Shown: positions 22,036 through 37,989 of the stretch, one piece after another
Layout: each line of letters opens with the position of its first letter
How positions within the stretch are numbered: the stretch's first letter is position 1
NCBI RefSeq assembly: GCF_016808095.1
Contig: NC_068970.1
Span: 46,349,630-46,413,629, forward strand
DNA length: 64,000 nucleotides
Source: Vigna angularis
Lineage: Eukaryota > Streptophyta > Magnoliopsida > Fabales > Fabaceae
Reading direction: 5' to 3'
Notes under the pieces: generated by a model
The model's database searches: none
Told to the model about the DNA's origin: nothing
What the model saw: the letters and a program-made list of their open reading frames with translations, nothing else
Program-made: the position numbers and the translations under genes

Positions 22036-22917
22036 ATATATTTTGTTCTTTAACATCCAAGGAAAATTGGAATTAGTCTCTTTTGAAACTTTTGTCCAAT
22101 TTAGTCACCCAACTATTGAAATGCTTGGGTTTAGTCCTTAGACGGTAACAATCTTATAAAATTTGTAACTTGTGTAATGACGTTCCATCATGTCTTTTCA
22201 TTTTTGACACATCATTATACATGTGTGTATTATAATTATATTTCTGGATTATATCATATTATGATTAAAAATATATTATGTTATATTATATTTTTTGGAT
22301 ATACAGATTTTCAATGTCCCTCTTCTTCAAAATAAAGACAACTTCGGGTTCTCCTACCTTCAAATTCCATAAACATGAACCGCCACTACCACAACACAAG
22401 GGCCTATTGCAGATCGATCCTAGTACAGTCAATGTTACACCAACGACACCAGTCACCATCGAAAGATTCATATGTGTCCGCGTCATTATTCCCCCTTTTT
22501 TGTTTCATTTGTGTGCAAGAGACAATCACGTAATAGCCACCACGACACACCTCCACCATCGTCGGATGCAGTGGTCTCTGATGTTGTTGTTTGAAGCTAG
22601 AGTCGCCACCGGCGTCACGCAAACTCTGCATGTTCCTCCTTTCCTTACGGATCTCGTCCCTTCCTCTTCCTCTTTCTTAAGCCTCACGACCCATCACCAC
22701 TAGTGGCTTTGTCGACATCAACACAACGACTTCTTCTTCATCTCAATGGCACGCGAGATTAACCTCTAGATCAAGGTCTTTTTTTTAGTATTTTGTTAAG
22801 ATTTTCATTATAATTTGGTGTTTTTCTTCTTATATCTTGTGTGAAGATTCCGTGTTTGGTTGTTCGCAATGGGTGTGAGTTTTGTATTTGCAAGGGAGGA
22901 AAAATCAAGGTTAGTGA

Positions 22918-23230
22918 TGTTAGAAGTCCTACATCAACTAGAGATAAGGCCAATTTAGAATGTATAAGTGGATGCAAATCTCATTTTACAAGCAGTTTTT
23001 TTCTAGTTAAGTTAGACTTAAAGTCTACTTTATTATTAGAATTTATCATAGCGAGATTTTTTGTTTGTTAGGCATATTGTTTCACTCGTTATTGGGTCGT
23101 TATCAGACCATCCATTACTACCTAGTCTCACGCATAAGATGTATATATACCTCGATGTGAGGGAGGTGTGTTAGAAGTCTCACATCAACTAGATATAAGG
23201 CCAATTTAGTATATATATATATATATATGT

Positions 23231-23282
<52 letters not shown>

Positions 23283-23287
23283 GTAGA

Positions 23288-23320
<33 letters not shown>

Positions 23321-23322
23321 GT

Positions 23323-23382
<60 letters not shown>

Positions 23383-23387
23383 GTAGA

Positions 23388-23420
<33 letters not shown>

Positions 23421-23509
23421 GTAGATATATATATATAAATGTGTACAAACCTCACCTTACAAGCTGGTTTTGTGAGAGTTGAGTTAGGTTTAAAGTCCAC
23501 TTCTTAACA
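22918..23509 (+). mobile_element. TRIM-like miniature retrotransposon with a microsatellite in one LTR
   Basis: Two related terminal blocks: 22918 to about 23038, starting TGTTAGAAGTCCTACATC, and 23169-23509, starting TGTTAGAAGTCTCACATC and ending CACTTCTTAACA. They share 'taaggccaatttag', 'cctcaccttacaagc' and 'gagttagg' segments in order. The spacer contains GTTATCAGACC, a degenerate form of the initiator-tRNA-Met PBS. The right block is interrupted by about 230 bp of AT repeats. No coding capacity. No clear TSD was found. Confidence 0.65.
23206..23437. repeat. Compound AT microsatellite with a GTAGATAT minisatellite period
   Basis: (AT)n tracts are interrupted regularly by 'atgtag' and 'atacat', giving a higher-order period of about 35-65 bp. 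All long frames across it (YIYIYI repeats) are artefacts. Confidence 0.95.
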
Positions 23510-24654
23510 AGGTTTTGGTTGGCACAGATGAATGGAATTGAGATGGAAGTGAGGACTTTTTTGGTCCTCTTTTTTTTGGGTTGGGATGGAGAGAAATGAG
23601 TGTGTGTTTTTGTTATGTGAATGGAGCCTTAGGTAATGTAGATGGTGGGTTGTTGATGGATGAAAGTGTGGTTGATAATGGAGGGGACGAAGGGATGAAT
23701 GGAGGTGTTAATTAATTATACTGGTAGTGTTGTTGGATGAATGGAGTTGTGTTCTAGTATTTTGGTTGTTGGAAATTTTGAAATGGTAGTGGAGGGGATG
23801 AATATGGTGAGTTGATGAATGACGATGGGAGAAAGATCAATCCGGATTCTAGAGGAACATGGATGAAGCGTATGTGAGGAAGAAAAGGAAAATGAATATA
23901 AGCCTTTGGAAGAAAAATGAAATTGTTGGTGTATATCAATGAAGCCTTAATGAGCTTGTAGTTTTTTAATTATAATATAATATAATCCAAAATTATAATT
24001 ATAATACAAACACGGAAAATAACATGTTAAAATATGAAAAGATAGGGTGAAACCTCCTTACATAGGATAAATTTTGTGGCGTTGTTATAGTTCGATGACT
24101 ATATTGAAGTATTTTACTAGTTGAGAGACTAAATTAGATAAAAATTTTAAAAAGTGATTAGTTTTAATTTTTATTGAAAATTGAGAGACCAGAAACGTAT
24201 TGAACTGTTTAATTTGTCTAATTAAAAATATTAACTAATCAATTAAAAGTTTAGAAAATATTTAATATAATTAAATTTGCTTTTAATATTTATTAATATA
24301 TAAAAAATTTTAAAATTAAAAATTAAAAAGTTAACACAAAAAAAAGTGACGAAACAGTCTAGTACAATTCATCAATCCATTCTATATAAAACTAATTATC
24401 TAGTGATCCATTTTTATTTATCAAGTCAGCTCAATCCAATCCATTTTTAACTAACAATGACAAATCATACTAAAATTTTTTGACACCCCCATGAAAATAA
24501 AATATTATTTAACATTTTTATTCATTACTATTACTAACAAATACATTTCATTAGCAAATATATCCTTTTAATACTATTATTCATATATTTTGCTAATCAA
24601 ACTGATTCAAATGTTTTAATGATATTATCATATATTTAAAATGGACATAAATAC

Positions 24655-24657
<3 letters not shown>
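23510..24657. other. Gene-free stretch
   Basis: No supportable gene. G-rich on the plus strand to about 23930, then AT-rich with the right inverted end of the candidate transposon (24090-24215) and a possible decayed MITE-like end at about 24380-24490. Confidence 0.4.

Positions 24658-24748
<91 letters not shown>
24658..24748. repeat. (TA)n microsatellite
   Basis: About 45 uninterrupted TA units. Confidence 0.97.
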
Positions 24749-24750
<2 letters not shown>

Positions 24751-27010
24751 CAGGATTTTACCTTTTAATTGGATATAAGTACTTACTATAAATCTGAATG
24801 TTTTAATGATACTTTTAAAATTCACCTTTTAATGGACATAAATAGTTACTAAAAATCTAATTTAGTTCTGGAAATGTTATTGAGATCGGATTTAGCCCAT
24901 AACATTAGAGTGCCATATACTGTTGAAGGAAACTTGAGCTCAGACATACGTCATATAGATGAAGAGTGTTGGCATTGATTTGGGGTGAACAATCTAATCT
25001 TATAATTACGAAATTCGAAACATAAATTTTTTTCATATTTCTTTTAATTTGAAGAGCATCGACCCATTATGATATAAAAGAAAATGAGAATGAGGACTTT
25101 GCTTCATCCCATAAAAGGGAGCGGCAACCCTTTAGTCATGTGCAATGACCCCACACGTTTTTTAATGATTTTGTCAAGAATAAGAGACAAACATGCCTAG
25201 ATATTTGAGATGTAGTGTGTTCATATGCATATTAAAATTAATTAACGAATTATTCTGTGACTAATGTAAAATATTATTATGGGTCTAAGTATAATTATTA
25301 TGAAATGTCCGTAATAAAAATAAAATAAAATAACTTACAATAACTAACTATATTTGTGTTTTTTTTTAATTTATTTACTAATCCTAATTATAAAATTTAG
25401 GGATTTTATGTGTTTGTGTTGTTTATGATATGAGATTATGTTTGAACCACTATATTTTTTAATTAATTGAAAGCATCTTGTCACGTGAATCGAAAATCAA
25501 TAATTTTGGATAGTCTTGATTGGAAACACAATTTCATATTATGCAAATTGAAAATTTTGGATGCACACCGATATGAAACTAAAAGCCTTATCTGCAAATA
25601 AATGTTTTGAATTGGTTTGCGTTAATGCAAATTGGATTATGTTTGGTCTCTAGTCATATCACTACTAATTATTAGGAGAGTCTAAGAGAGAAAAAAAATA
25701 GATAGAATAAAAGAGGTTGGAGAAAAAAAAACCAAATAGTACATTTTATTGAATTTAGCATGAATCAAGTATCTCCCATTATAATTTATGTTAATATATG
25801 AAAACGATAAATCTTAATATCAATAGAAGTTTTATGAAATTGACTTAGAAATATAGAAAAACTATAAATAACTTAAAATGCATCGAAGAAACAGAATTAT
25901 GTGTAAATGGAATCCATTTTCTGGAACACTGGTGGTCATAGCCTTATGGTCCACATCGTTAATCAATTACCATGTTTTTTACTTTAGTTGATTGCGTTAC
26001 GTAATGTTCGACGATCCATCCTCAAGTAGTTTTGTAATACTTGTTTTCCAAGAGTGATTAAAGTAACAAATATTCCCCAGTGTTGAACCTTGAAGTCACA
26101 ATTCAAGATGATATGTTGTTTTTGAACGTATACAACTAAATTTTAAGTTGCAGTGTAACTATATGAAAAACAATTTGAAAAACATGGTACTAGAAAAATA
26201 ATAATTTTTTCATTTGGAGAAATAGTTACATTATGTTTCTAATTTGTAAAAAACTTTTGTTAGTAACTCAACATGTCATTAATGTTTGTTTTGTTATTCA
26301 ACATAAATAAAACTTATATAAAACTATCTCACAAAAAACGCTTGTGTTTTGAAAAAGAATCAGGCAATAAAAACACATCCTTAACATAATATTTCCTATC
26401 AAGCCTGAGTGCATCCATAACTCTCTTTTTTCACGTATTTACAGTTAAAACATAATTTATTTTAATTAAAGACATTTAAATTTTCCCATGTATTATAAAT
26501 TACAATAGCATTAGAATGCCAACCCCCACATTATTTTAAACAAAAGCTTTGTTATTGGTTAAAGTATTCTGAACATTTCATTTGTTGGATTATATGCGGC
26601 TCAACATTATATTTTTATTTTTATCATATTTATTATCTATTAGTTGCATGTTTAATTTCACACTCAAAATTTTTATTTATGTCCGAAATTACTTTTGAAT
26701 TGAAATGATTATATACGTGGCTGTTGTGTTGGATAAAAAAAATATATTGAGTTTTGCTAATTGGTTATTTTTAAAAACAATATTTAAAAATAAACTACTT
26801 CATTCTTTAAATTAATTTTAAACAAAGTTATTTTCATTAAAAGTCAACTTTACGTACATAACATAATAAGTGAGAACAACTTTTGACTATTGGGCAACTC
26901 GTTCGTTGACTGGACCCTTCACTACCATAATTAATACTTTCCACAAAAAGAGAAAAACTGGAAATAAGTGAGAAAATAAAAAATGTAAAGGAAATTCAAT
27001 GGCCCAGTGA
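24749..27010. other. AT-rich intergenic DNA
   Basis: Many short stops in all frames. No gene, RNA gene or clear mobile element recognised. Confidence 0.5.
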
Positions 27011-27130
27011 GTTAAAAAGTAAAGAATTTATTATTCTTTTGTAAAAGAAACGCTCCAAAAGCAAACTTGGTTAAAAAGTGAAGAATTTATTCATTCCTTT
27101 TGTAAAAGAAACACTCCAAAAGCAAACTTA
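27011..27130 (+). repeat. About 60-bp tandem duplication
   Basis: Two adjacent copies (27011-27069 and 27070-27130) of a unit starting gttaaaaagt and ending gcaaactt, differing by a few substitutions and small indels. Confidence 0.85.
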
Positions 27131-27849
27131 GATAATTTTACGTTGAATATATTCGTAGTTGTAAAAATATTAATAATAAGTCTTAGTGATATGATTAAAT
27201 AAAATTAATCAATTATCCTATATAACCACTTAAAAAAATATGACAATGTTTTCTAATATTTATCACTTAAATCAAATATAGTATTAATAGTTATGATTTA
27301 AATTTATAAATAGTCCTAGATTAAAGAAAGGTTAAACTAATTGGAAGTTCATATTTACGTGGGTTTTTCTTAGTTAGATCATTGTATTATCGATTTCCTC
27401 AATTTAGTTCTTAAAAGTGAAAAATTGACTCAATTAGGCCCCTACCGTTAAGTTGGTTTAACGGGGTTAAGTTTTTTATGACCTGACACCTTGACGTGGT
27501 AAGTTTTTAATACGTAACATAAGCAGGGTATTACGTGGAATTTCTTAAGTTTGACGTGAAAAATGTTTGATTAAAAATTTAAAAAAAAAAGGTCATCTTC
27601 CATTGCAACGAAGCACCACTCAGAAATCCTCTTCCTTGTCCATCACCCAGAAATCTTCTTCCCTATGCATCAAACCTATGAGAAGAAATCCAAAAATCAA
27701 TTTCAAATTATATTTGAATCGGGCCTCACATCCCAAATTTCAGAACATAAAGAACCCTAGATGCGAAACCTAGACACAAGCCATACTCTACCGTCTCTTC
27801 TTCCAATCCCATACTCTATATCTTCTGTGTTTTTGAGAATGAGCCTGCA
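27131..27849. other. Gene-free stretch upstream of the THADA-like pseudogene
   Basis: At about 27390-27480 it has a 'cctcaatttagttc' plus 'cccctaccgttaagttgg' segment like the ends of Mutator-type non-autonomous elements. A partner end was not found. The rest is unassigned. Confidence 0.35.
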
Positions 27850-28325
27850 CTGTGTAGATTATGTGAGAATCTTGTTGATAGTCACTTCAATTTTCATGTG
27901 CTGACGGTGATGCAGATTTGTTTGGAGCAGATTAAGGCGTCGTTGTTGGTGGGTTTAATTGATATGTTTGGGAGTATGAGCCAATTCCAAAGGAAATGGG
28001 GTACGGTTGCTTAGGATTATTTAGAATAACTTGGAGGATCCTCTGAGTCAAACAGTGAAGCAGGTGCATCTCATTTTTGACTTGTTTCTCGACATTCAGT
28101 CTTCCCTTTGTGAGGGTGGGGAGAGAATAAAGGAGTTTTGGTGAAGATTGGATAAGATCTTCTTTCGTTGGGTTCTCGGTAAGGGGAGATATATTCCATT
28201 AGCCTTGTTGACGAAGAGATTGGGAGCGAGAAAAATGTTGGAAATGACTTCAGATCTACTGTTTTAGATAACACGGACATATATTGATGATGATGTCTGT
28301 TGCGCTGCCACATCGTTTTCGGAGT
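27850..28325 (+). pseudogene. THADA/TRM732-like (DUF2428) gene fragment
   Basis: Plus-strand translation gives LCRLCENLVDSHFNFHVLTV, MQICLEQIKASLLVGLIDMF, a stop and a frameshift near 28012. It continues NNLEDPLSQTVKQVHLIFDL, FLDIQSSL, IPLALLTKRLGARKMLEMTS, DLLF, a stop and YIDDDVCCAATSF. This string of motifs, in this order, is that of the plant homologue of thyroid-adenoma-associated protein (THADA; yeast Trm732, a partner of the tRNA 2'-O-methyltransferase). At least three stops and one frameshift make it non-functional, and it covers only a small part of a protein of about 2000 residues. No introns are visible within the covered part. It is probably a duplicated or transposon-captured piece. 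Confidence 0.75.
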
Positions 28326-29440
28326 GGAGTGTGCCTTTGCATTTGCTAAATTTAGAGTTGTTGAATTAGGAATGGGATCGGAAGATGGTTTGGTGATCGA
28401 TAACTTCAAGCACACTAGCCAAACCGAGCTTCACCCCTTCGACATTATCGAGACCCTGATAGAAGAGATTATTGCCGGCACCTGCCATTAGATTGGACTC
28501 CACTCCAATCTTAAACCTAATTTAACTTTAATAAATCCTAATTTTTTGTGGTGTGTAATTTCATATTTTAATAAATCCACTTAAACAAAGACTTCCATAG
28601 ATAAAGATTCCAAGGAGGTTTAACCTTAAAAAAAAAATATCAATACATACAAAAAAATATGGCACGCTCCACAAGGCAGAATTCAACCCTGTTAGAAAAG
28701 GAAATAATAAAGAATAGAGGTAGTTGAACAACCACCCTTTACATTTCTCATCTTTATCTCTCTCTAATAAATAAGAAAATAAAATAATCGAGTCCAATCT
28801 CATTTCGTTCATCTTTTAATTAGTATAATAAAAATAGGTTAGAATAGAATGATATGGCCTATAATGATGATTGAAAATCACGTTTGGGTTTGTATTGGGG
28901 TTAGTACATAGCAGGCTAACCCTATAAATTAAAAAAAAATGTTTAAGTTCTTTTTATTTCGTGAACATAATTTTAATTGTTAACTTCATTAACTTGGCTA
29001 AAATATATTACACAATTTAGTTAAAATTTGATTTTAACATAAATTTGTCTTTTAGTATATTAGGGAATTTGAATTTATAGAAAAATTAACCACGATGATA
29101 AATATATTTTTGATATTTTAGAGAATACTTTAGAAAAATATATATTTAAGTTTAAACAACTAATAACATTTAATATTATAAAAAAATAAATAATGGTTGG
29201 ATGGAGTAGTTAGAAGGTTGAATCACCTATAATGTCCCATCATTTTACAAATTAAGTAGATCAATGCAATCTATATTTTTTCATCTTTAATAATGTTTAG
29301 TGGATGAAATAAGAAAGAGTGAAAATATGGATGGCGAAAATAATGTTAAATTTTTGTGAATTAAAAAAAAAGGAGACTTACTTGTAATTATCTAATATAT
29401 TTTCATATACTTTAATTCAATCAGGTTCTTTTTTAATCAA
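28326..29440. other. Gene-free stretch
   Basis: At 28300-28491 there is a 63-codon plus frame ending EEIIAGTCH. It could be a further captured piece, but I do not recognise it. The rest is AT-rich without features. Confidence 0.35.
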
Positions 29441-29600
29441 ACATTTTTATTTTTTATCTATTCTTCTTTAGTACATTTTTATTTTTTATCTATTCTTCTT
29501 TAGTACATTTTTATTTTTTTATCTATTCTTCTTTAGTACATTTTTATTTTTTTATCTATTCTTCTTTAGTACATTTTTATTTTTTATCTATTCTTCTTTA
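29441..29600 (+). repeat. Minisatellite, five 32-33-bp units
   Basis: Units start at 29441, 29473, 29505, 29538 and 29571, each beginning acatttttat and ending ttctttagt. They are nearly identical apart from T-run length. The array ends where the last unit changes to ttctttacgtg. Confidence 0.95.
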
Positions 29601-32600
29601 CGTGTGAGTTTAGAAAATTTCATTTTAGAATTAACTGTATGATTAGAATAATGATACTTGATTATTTCATATTAAAAATTTAAAATATAAATAAAATTTT
29701 TATAAATAAATTTTATTATTTTTTGTAGAAATCATTTCTTAAAACTCTGTCTCCTTTCTTTCTAATATAACCAACCACTCATCTTTTTGAAGCTTAAACA
29801 GAGTAGGATCTCTCCTAAAAGTGAACTTTAAAAAATCATTTTATTAGTTTTTCCAATAGGGTAAATTGATTCTTTGTCTATTTCTTGATCAGTTGTGTTT
29901 TCTCATGTAAGTGGCTTTTTATCAACTTGCATGTGGCAATTGTGCTTGTTCTATGAATCTTTGTTGAGTAGCGGTCCTAATGTTGTGTTATGATCATGTT
30001 TGCGTTGTTCATAAAGATATTTTGGGTTATCTGTGTATCTAAGGGTGCTTAGGGGTTCTTGGACTGTTTTGGGTCATCTGTTAGGTAAGGGAAGCTAGTT
30101 ATCTTTTTTCTAAGTTTTTTATGCTTTGAAAGTTTGAATTGCATGTTTGGTTTGTCTTAAGATTTGTTGAAATTATGATATTGGTGGTTAAACTATTGAA
30201 TTTCTGTTGTTTGAACTGGTTGCATGTGGATTTTAATTATTTCAATTGATGTTGAATTTAGGGAATGGGAATATGACCATTTAAGCATATTCACACGCAA
30301 TCTGATATTGAAACCTTAAAATTAAATAATTATATTAAATCAGATGTAGTCCATTGTCTTAGTTGTATGTGAAATCGAAGCAAAAAAGGGGGCCTATGAC
30401 AGTGGTTCTTCTTACAACTACTGTCATAGACCCAATTTTATTTATTTATTTTCTATTTTCGTTTTAGTGCTTATGTTTTGTTAACTAAAGCAAAATATGA
30501 ATTGTTTTGCTTTGGTTTATAATTGAGGCCAAAAACCTTCCATTTTTTTACCTCGTCCTATGTCTTGATTTTAGAACCATTATCAATTGTCAAAAGCAAC
30601 CGTTGTCGTATCCTTCCCTAGATTAGTGATGGTTGAATATTGAATCCCCTAATCAAAGACTAAGTGTCATCCATTGATAGACACGCTTCTCACTAGAATC
30701 GGACACTACCTATTGGTACCTATCTTTGCATGTTGAATACATCAACACACTAGGTAACTTAGCCAAAAATGGCTGCAAATCGCCACAAGTAAAATTGTCA
30801 GTAGGCCTATAATTGAGACCCATCCATGTGAGGGCCCATGGCTAGTAAAATATTCCTATAAATATTGTTTCAATCAAGTTATGACTTCACTTTTGAATTA
30901 TTCATGCTTTGAATAGAATCTATTGACTTAAGTGTTGTAGAATCTTCTGTAGGCACTCCATCATTCAGTAGAGGATAAAAGAAGTTTGGTGGAAGAGTAC
31001 CAAGTAGTAGAAGTTTGTGAAGTGGAAGAAGACTCTTTAAGAGATACCTTCAGCTATGTAAGTACAATCATTATTACATGTGTTTGGTTTGTACAATTAT
31101 TTATGAAATAAACTTGTTGTGGAGATGAGATTCATATATAGACCAAAAGTATTTATGTAAATGTTGTAAATCTTTAGTAAACTATATATTTAAATTAATT
31201 TTATGAAATGTCTATATATTATTTTGTATACATTGGAGTTGAGATTTATTAGTAAATCAGACAACAATTCTTTTAAATAGGTCAAGTTAAGTTAGTTTAA
31301 TTTTATTGTGTTGAACACTAACTTTATGAAGTTAGAGTTTGTTTATCAACAATACTTGGAATGATTTAATATTATTAAGTTGGATATGATTTAATTGAAT
31401 GATAATTGTTTTAGGGTGTAGAGTCCATATCAACGTCCAATGTCCAGAAAGTAGACCTAAGGAATCCCAAAATTATCTTATGCTCCAAGTCTCTTGTAGT
31501 TGTTCGTTCAAACCGTTCGGAGGGCACCAATAGAAAGTACTCTAATGTCAAAGTCGGTTTGACGTTTGATAGTTCAGATATTAATGGTGTAGTAAAAACA
31601 ATCACATATCTCCTTATCTCAAATCTATATTATAGATTTCAAAATAGACATTTGATTAACAACGATCTAATTAGGACACAATTGATGATAATCACATTTC
31701 ATCTTAAGTTGTTCAGCATTAGAGCTAATTATTCTAACAATTGATCGGTCTGTCAAACTTCGTGACCATTCAATACTAATAATGGTTTATTCGAGTGTCT
31801 TATTAACAATTTAACTATCCAATAAGTCACAAACCAAACTGTCATACGGTGTACTAATCAAGAATGTAAAAATATTATGTAATAATTAAATATAATAAAA
31901 AGTGTTGGCAATATAAATTTAAATGTCGTATTTACAATTAAAATTAATTTAAATTTTTTGTACTCTACAAATGGTTAAAAAATGTCGCAGGCTTGTTCAA
32001 ACAAATCTAGAAGAAGATTTCACATCCAGATTATTCATCTATGCAAAATTTTGTGTATAATTGTATAAACTCAATCTTACAAGAGTCTACTATTATATCA
32101 AATACTTATGAATATACAATACATACATAGCAAAAGAAAAAGGGTAAAACTTATAATTTGATAAAATTTGTCCGTTGAATATTTTATATAACGTTTTTAT
32201 ACAGATTATCAGTTTACAGAATTTCTTACACAAACAAATTTCTTAATAAAAAAAGTACTGACGAGATAAAAATAAGTAGAAATTTGACTGAAATTAGTTT
32301 AAACATAAACCTTGTATGAAATAGTTAAGCAATTTTTTGTATAGAAATTTTATATTAATAATGTGACGATAAATGGTTGAAAAAAAAACTAAGTTAAGTA
32401 GTTTATAATTTGGGCATGTGAAAATTTGAGAAGTTATTTGAATTTTCCTTGAAAGAGTCCTTCATCATAGGCTTGATATGCGTCCTTGACCTTGTTATAT
32501 GTTGTACAAGAGGATTTTAATGTGCTTTTTCAGGGGTCTTTGGTCCACAGCAAATCTATTGCGTTTAATCTTCACCTCATGTTCCACAAAATCATGATGA

Positions 32601-33153
32601 TGATAACCAAAAGAAAGAAAATCAACCTCTCACGGCGAGGGTCATGTTCAGAAGAGTATCAAAAGCTCAATGTTAAACACTAATTAATTTTCAATAATAA
32701 GAAATATGTGAATATTAGTAAGCATAATTGATCATGAAAGTAATTTAACATATATAAAATGAGAAAAATTAGAATATTCGAGATTTATCATCAAACTAAA
32801 TAAAGTCATATTATGGATCAATTAATTGCATTTAAAGATTTTTAAATTAGTCATTTTTCTCTATAAAAAAAAAGTGACAGATTGAAATCTAATTTATCAG
32901 AATATCTTTTAGAACTAAAATTTTGACGGGTTATCAAATTCTAAAAAAAATATAATATTTATACATTATCTGATGTGATTATTCACCTTAATAATAAAGT
33001 CTTAAAAGACTTGAGATGATTTCTTAACTCTCCACAGCATCTTACATAGACTAATATTAATTCATAGTGTAATTTATCAAGACAATTTTTAAAAATAAAA
33101 TCATGACAAAAATGAAATAATTGATCCTTTATAATTAGAGAACTTGATGTTTA

Positions 33154-33159
<6 letters not shown>
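29601..33159. other. Gene-free AT-rich stretch
   Basis: The part at 29870-30290 is related in order of words (ggtaagggaagctagtta; tttgtcttaagatttg; tcaattgatgttgaatt) to 37425-37610. The two are copies of an unclassified dispersed repeat. No gene recognised. Confidence 0.45.
30391..30434. repeat. 18-bp-arm hairpin
   Basis: Arms starting GGGCCTATGACAGTGGTT and AACTACTGTCATAGACCC are complementary apart from one mismatch and one G-U, around an 8-nt loop. It may be a subterminal fragment of a CACTA element. Confidence 0.75.

Positions 33160-33214
<55 letters not shown>
33160..33214. repeat. (AT)n microsatellite
   Basis: About 27 AT units. Confidence 0.95.
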
Positions 33215-36689
<3,475 letters not shown>

Positions 36690-37285
36690 TATTGTGTTGT
36701 TTTCTATTTATTTGTGCAGATCATAAAGAACAAAACATTATTCAAAAGTTTTGTATTGGTTCAAAAGAACGTTAAGAGATAGGAAGACATTCTCGAAATC
36801 TTTCTTCAATGCCTATTATTTGACGTATCCGTACCAGCAACACATTTGTCATTGGAAAAGCACGATAACATTTGACTTTGTACCAAAAAGTTATACACCT
36901 ACATGAAAGTCAATGCTTTGAGTAACAAATCTTTTTCGAAAAAGCCTATATAAAGAAGATCGCATGACGAGAAGACAACAAGAATCTTGAATTATTATTA
37001 CACATACGCTGTCAAAGCCTATATAAGTTTTCAAATATTCTTTTTATTGTGAAAATATCCTCTTTACGAGATTCATTATCTGTACTTGTTTTCATAAAAA
37101 CACTTTGCCATTTTTGTAGAATCAGAAGTGATTTAAAATATTTGTTTGTTTAACTCAAGTGAGTTAAATGATACAGTTAGTTGGATTATTTTATACTGTT
37201 ATACTCGTTGTAAACAAGAAGTGGTTAAACTCGTTGTAATATTTTCAAAGATTAGTGGAACCCCTTAAGAGTGCTTCTTATGCAT
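36690..37285 (+). mobile_element. Probable Ty1/copia LTR or LTR fragment
   Basis: A TATATAAAGAAGATC promoter-like sequence lies at about 36946, followed by 'aactcgttgtaa' and 'caaagattagtggaacccctta', a word order seen at the transcribed end of many legume Sirevirus LTRs. The exact ends are not resolved. It precedes the copia gag remnant at 37990 by about 700 bp, so it could be that element's 5' LTR. Confidence 0.45.
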
Positions 37286-37985
37286 GTAGACCATTTATGA
37301 TTGCATGTCTCTACTGATTAATGGTTTTAATGACATGATTTAATAATGTTTGTGTGATTCTTAGGGACAAATAGAGTTTTTCTTTGCTTCAAGGGGTTTT
37401 TATAAGGTTTTAGATTTTTTTTTATCATCTCTTAGGTAAGGGAAACTAATTACCTTGTTTTAAGTTATAGATGTTTTGAAAATGTTAAATTGTGCATTTA
37501 GTTTGTCTGAAATTGTTTGATTTGTTAATATTAGTGATTGAGTTGCTAAAAATCTAGTTGTGTTAGATGTTTGTGTGTTATTTGCATTGATTGAATTGAT
37601 GTTGAATTGAGAAACATAGGATCTGATCATTTGAGCAAGTTGGTATACCCTAACACTAAAAGTTGTTTTTTTACCAAAGTACTAAGTAAGAAATATCAAT
37701 TGGACCATTTGAATATGTTCCTTTTTCCCTAAATCACAATTTTAAGTATGCTAAAATCTAATGTAGTGTTGAGCGGTGTAAAGCTAGCGTTGAGCACCTA
37801 TTCATTGTGCATGTCTCAGAGCATTTTAACTCCAGACTGCGGAGCACTAGGCTTGTACCGTTGAGTGCACAAAATGTGAACGTGGTGGTAGGGTATCACT
37901 GAGCGCCACTTTTCACTGGAGGTGTGGAACTATGTAATTCCAAGTCATTAAGCGACAAAAGAATGTCGCTTAGTGACATTCGATT
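37286..37985. other. Unclassified repeat between LTR and gag remnant
   Basis: Related by word order to 29870-30290 as noted there. It contains GC-rich 'gttgagcggtgtaaagc' and 'cactgagcgccac' words resembling the palindromic words of the Athila-like LTRs. No gene. Confidence 0.4.
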
Positions 37986-37989
37986 ATCC

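Larger units (their letters stand above)
22040..24215. mobile_element. Candidate non-autonomous DNA transposon with long inverted ends
   Basis: The segment at about 22040-22165 resembles the reverse complement of about 24090-24215. Both ends carry, in the same order, a 'tagtctc' block, a 'caatttagtc'-type block and a 'caactattgaaatgctt'-type block. The similarity is diverged, roughly 120 bp long, and the exact termini and TSD are not resolved. Long inverted repeats of this 'tttagtccctcaac' style are common in Mutator-like non-autonomous elements. The interior has no recognisable gene and contains the TRIM at 22918-23509. Confidence 0.45.

Noticed and set aside
22278..22703. A 141-codon plus frame inside the candidate long-inverted-repeat element.
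   Set aside because: No recognised motif and low-complexity serine/histidine content; not supportable as a gene.
23118..23500. Minus-strand frames of YIYIYI repeats up to 103 codons.
   Set aside because: Artefact of the AT microsatellite.
36690..37285. Considered as a complete 5' LTR paired with the LTR at 39258.
   Set aside because: The two do not align by eye over their length, so pairing is not claimed.
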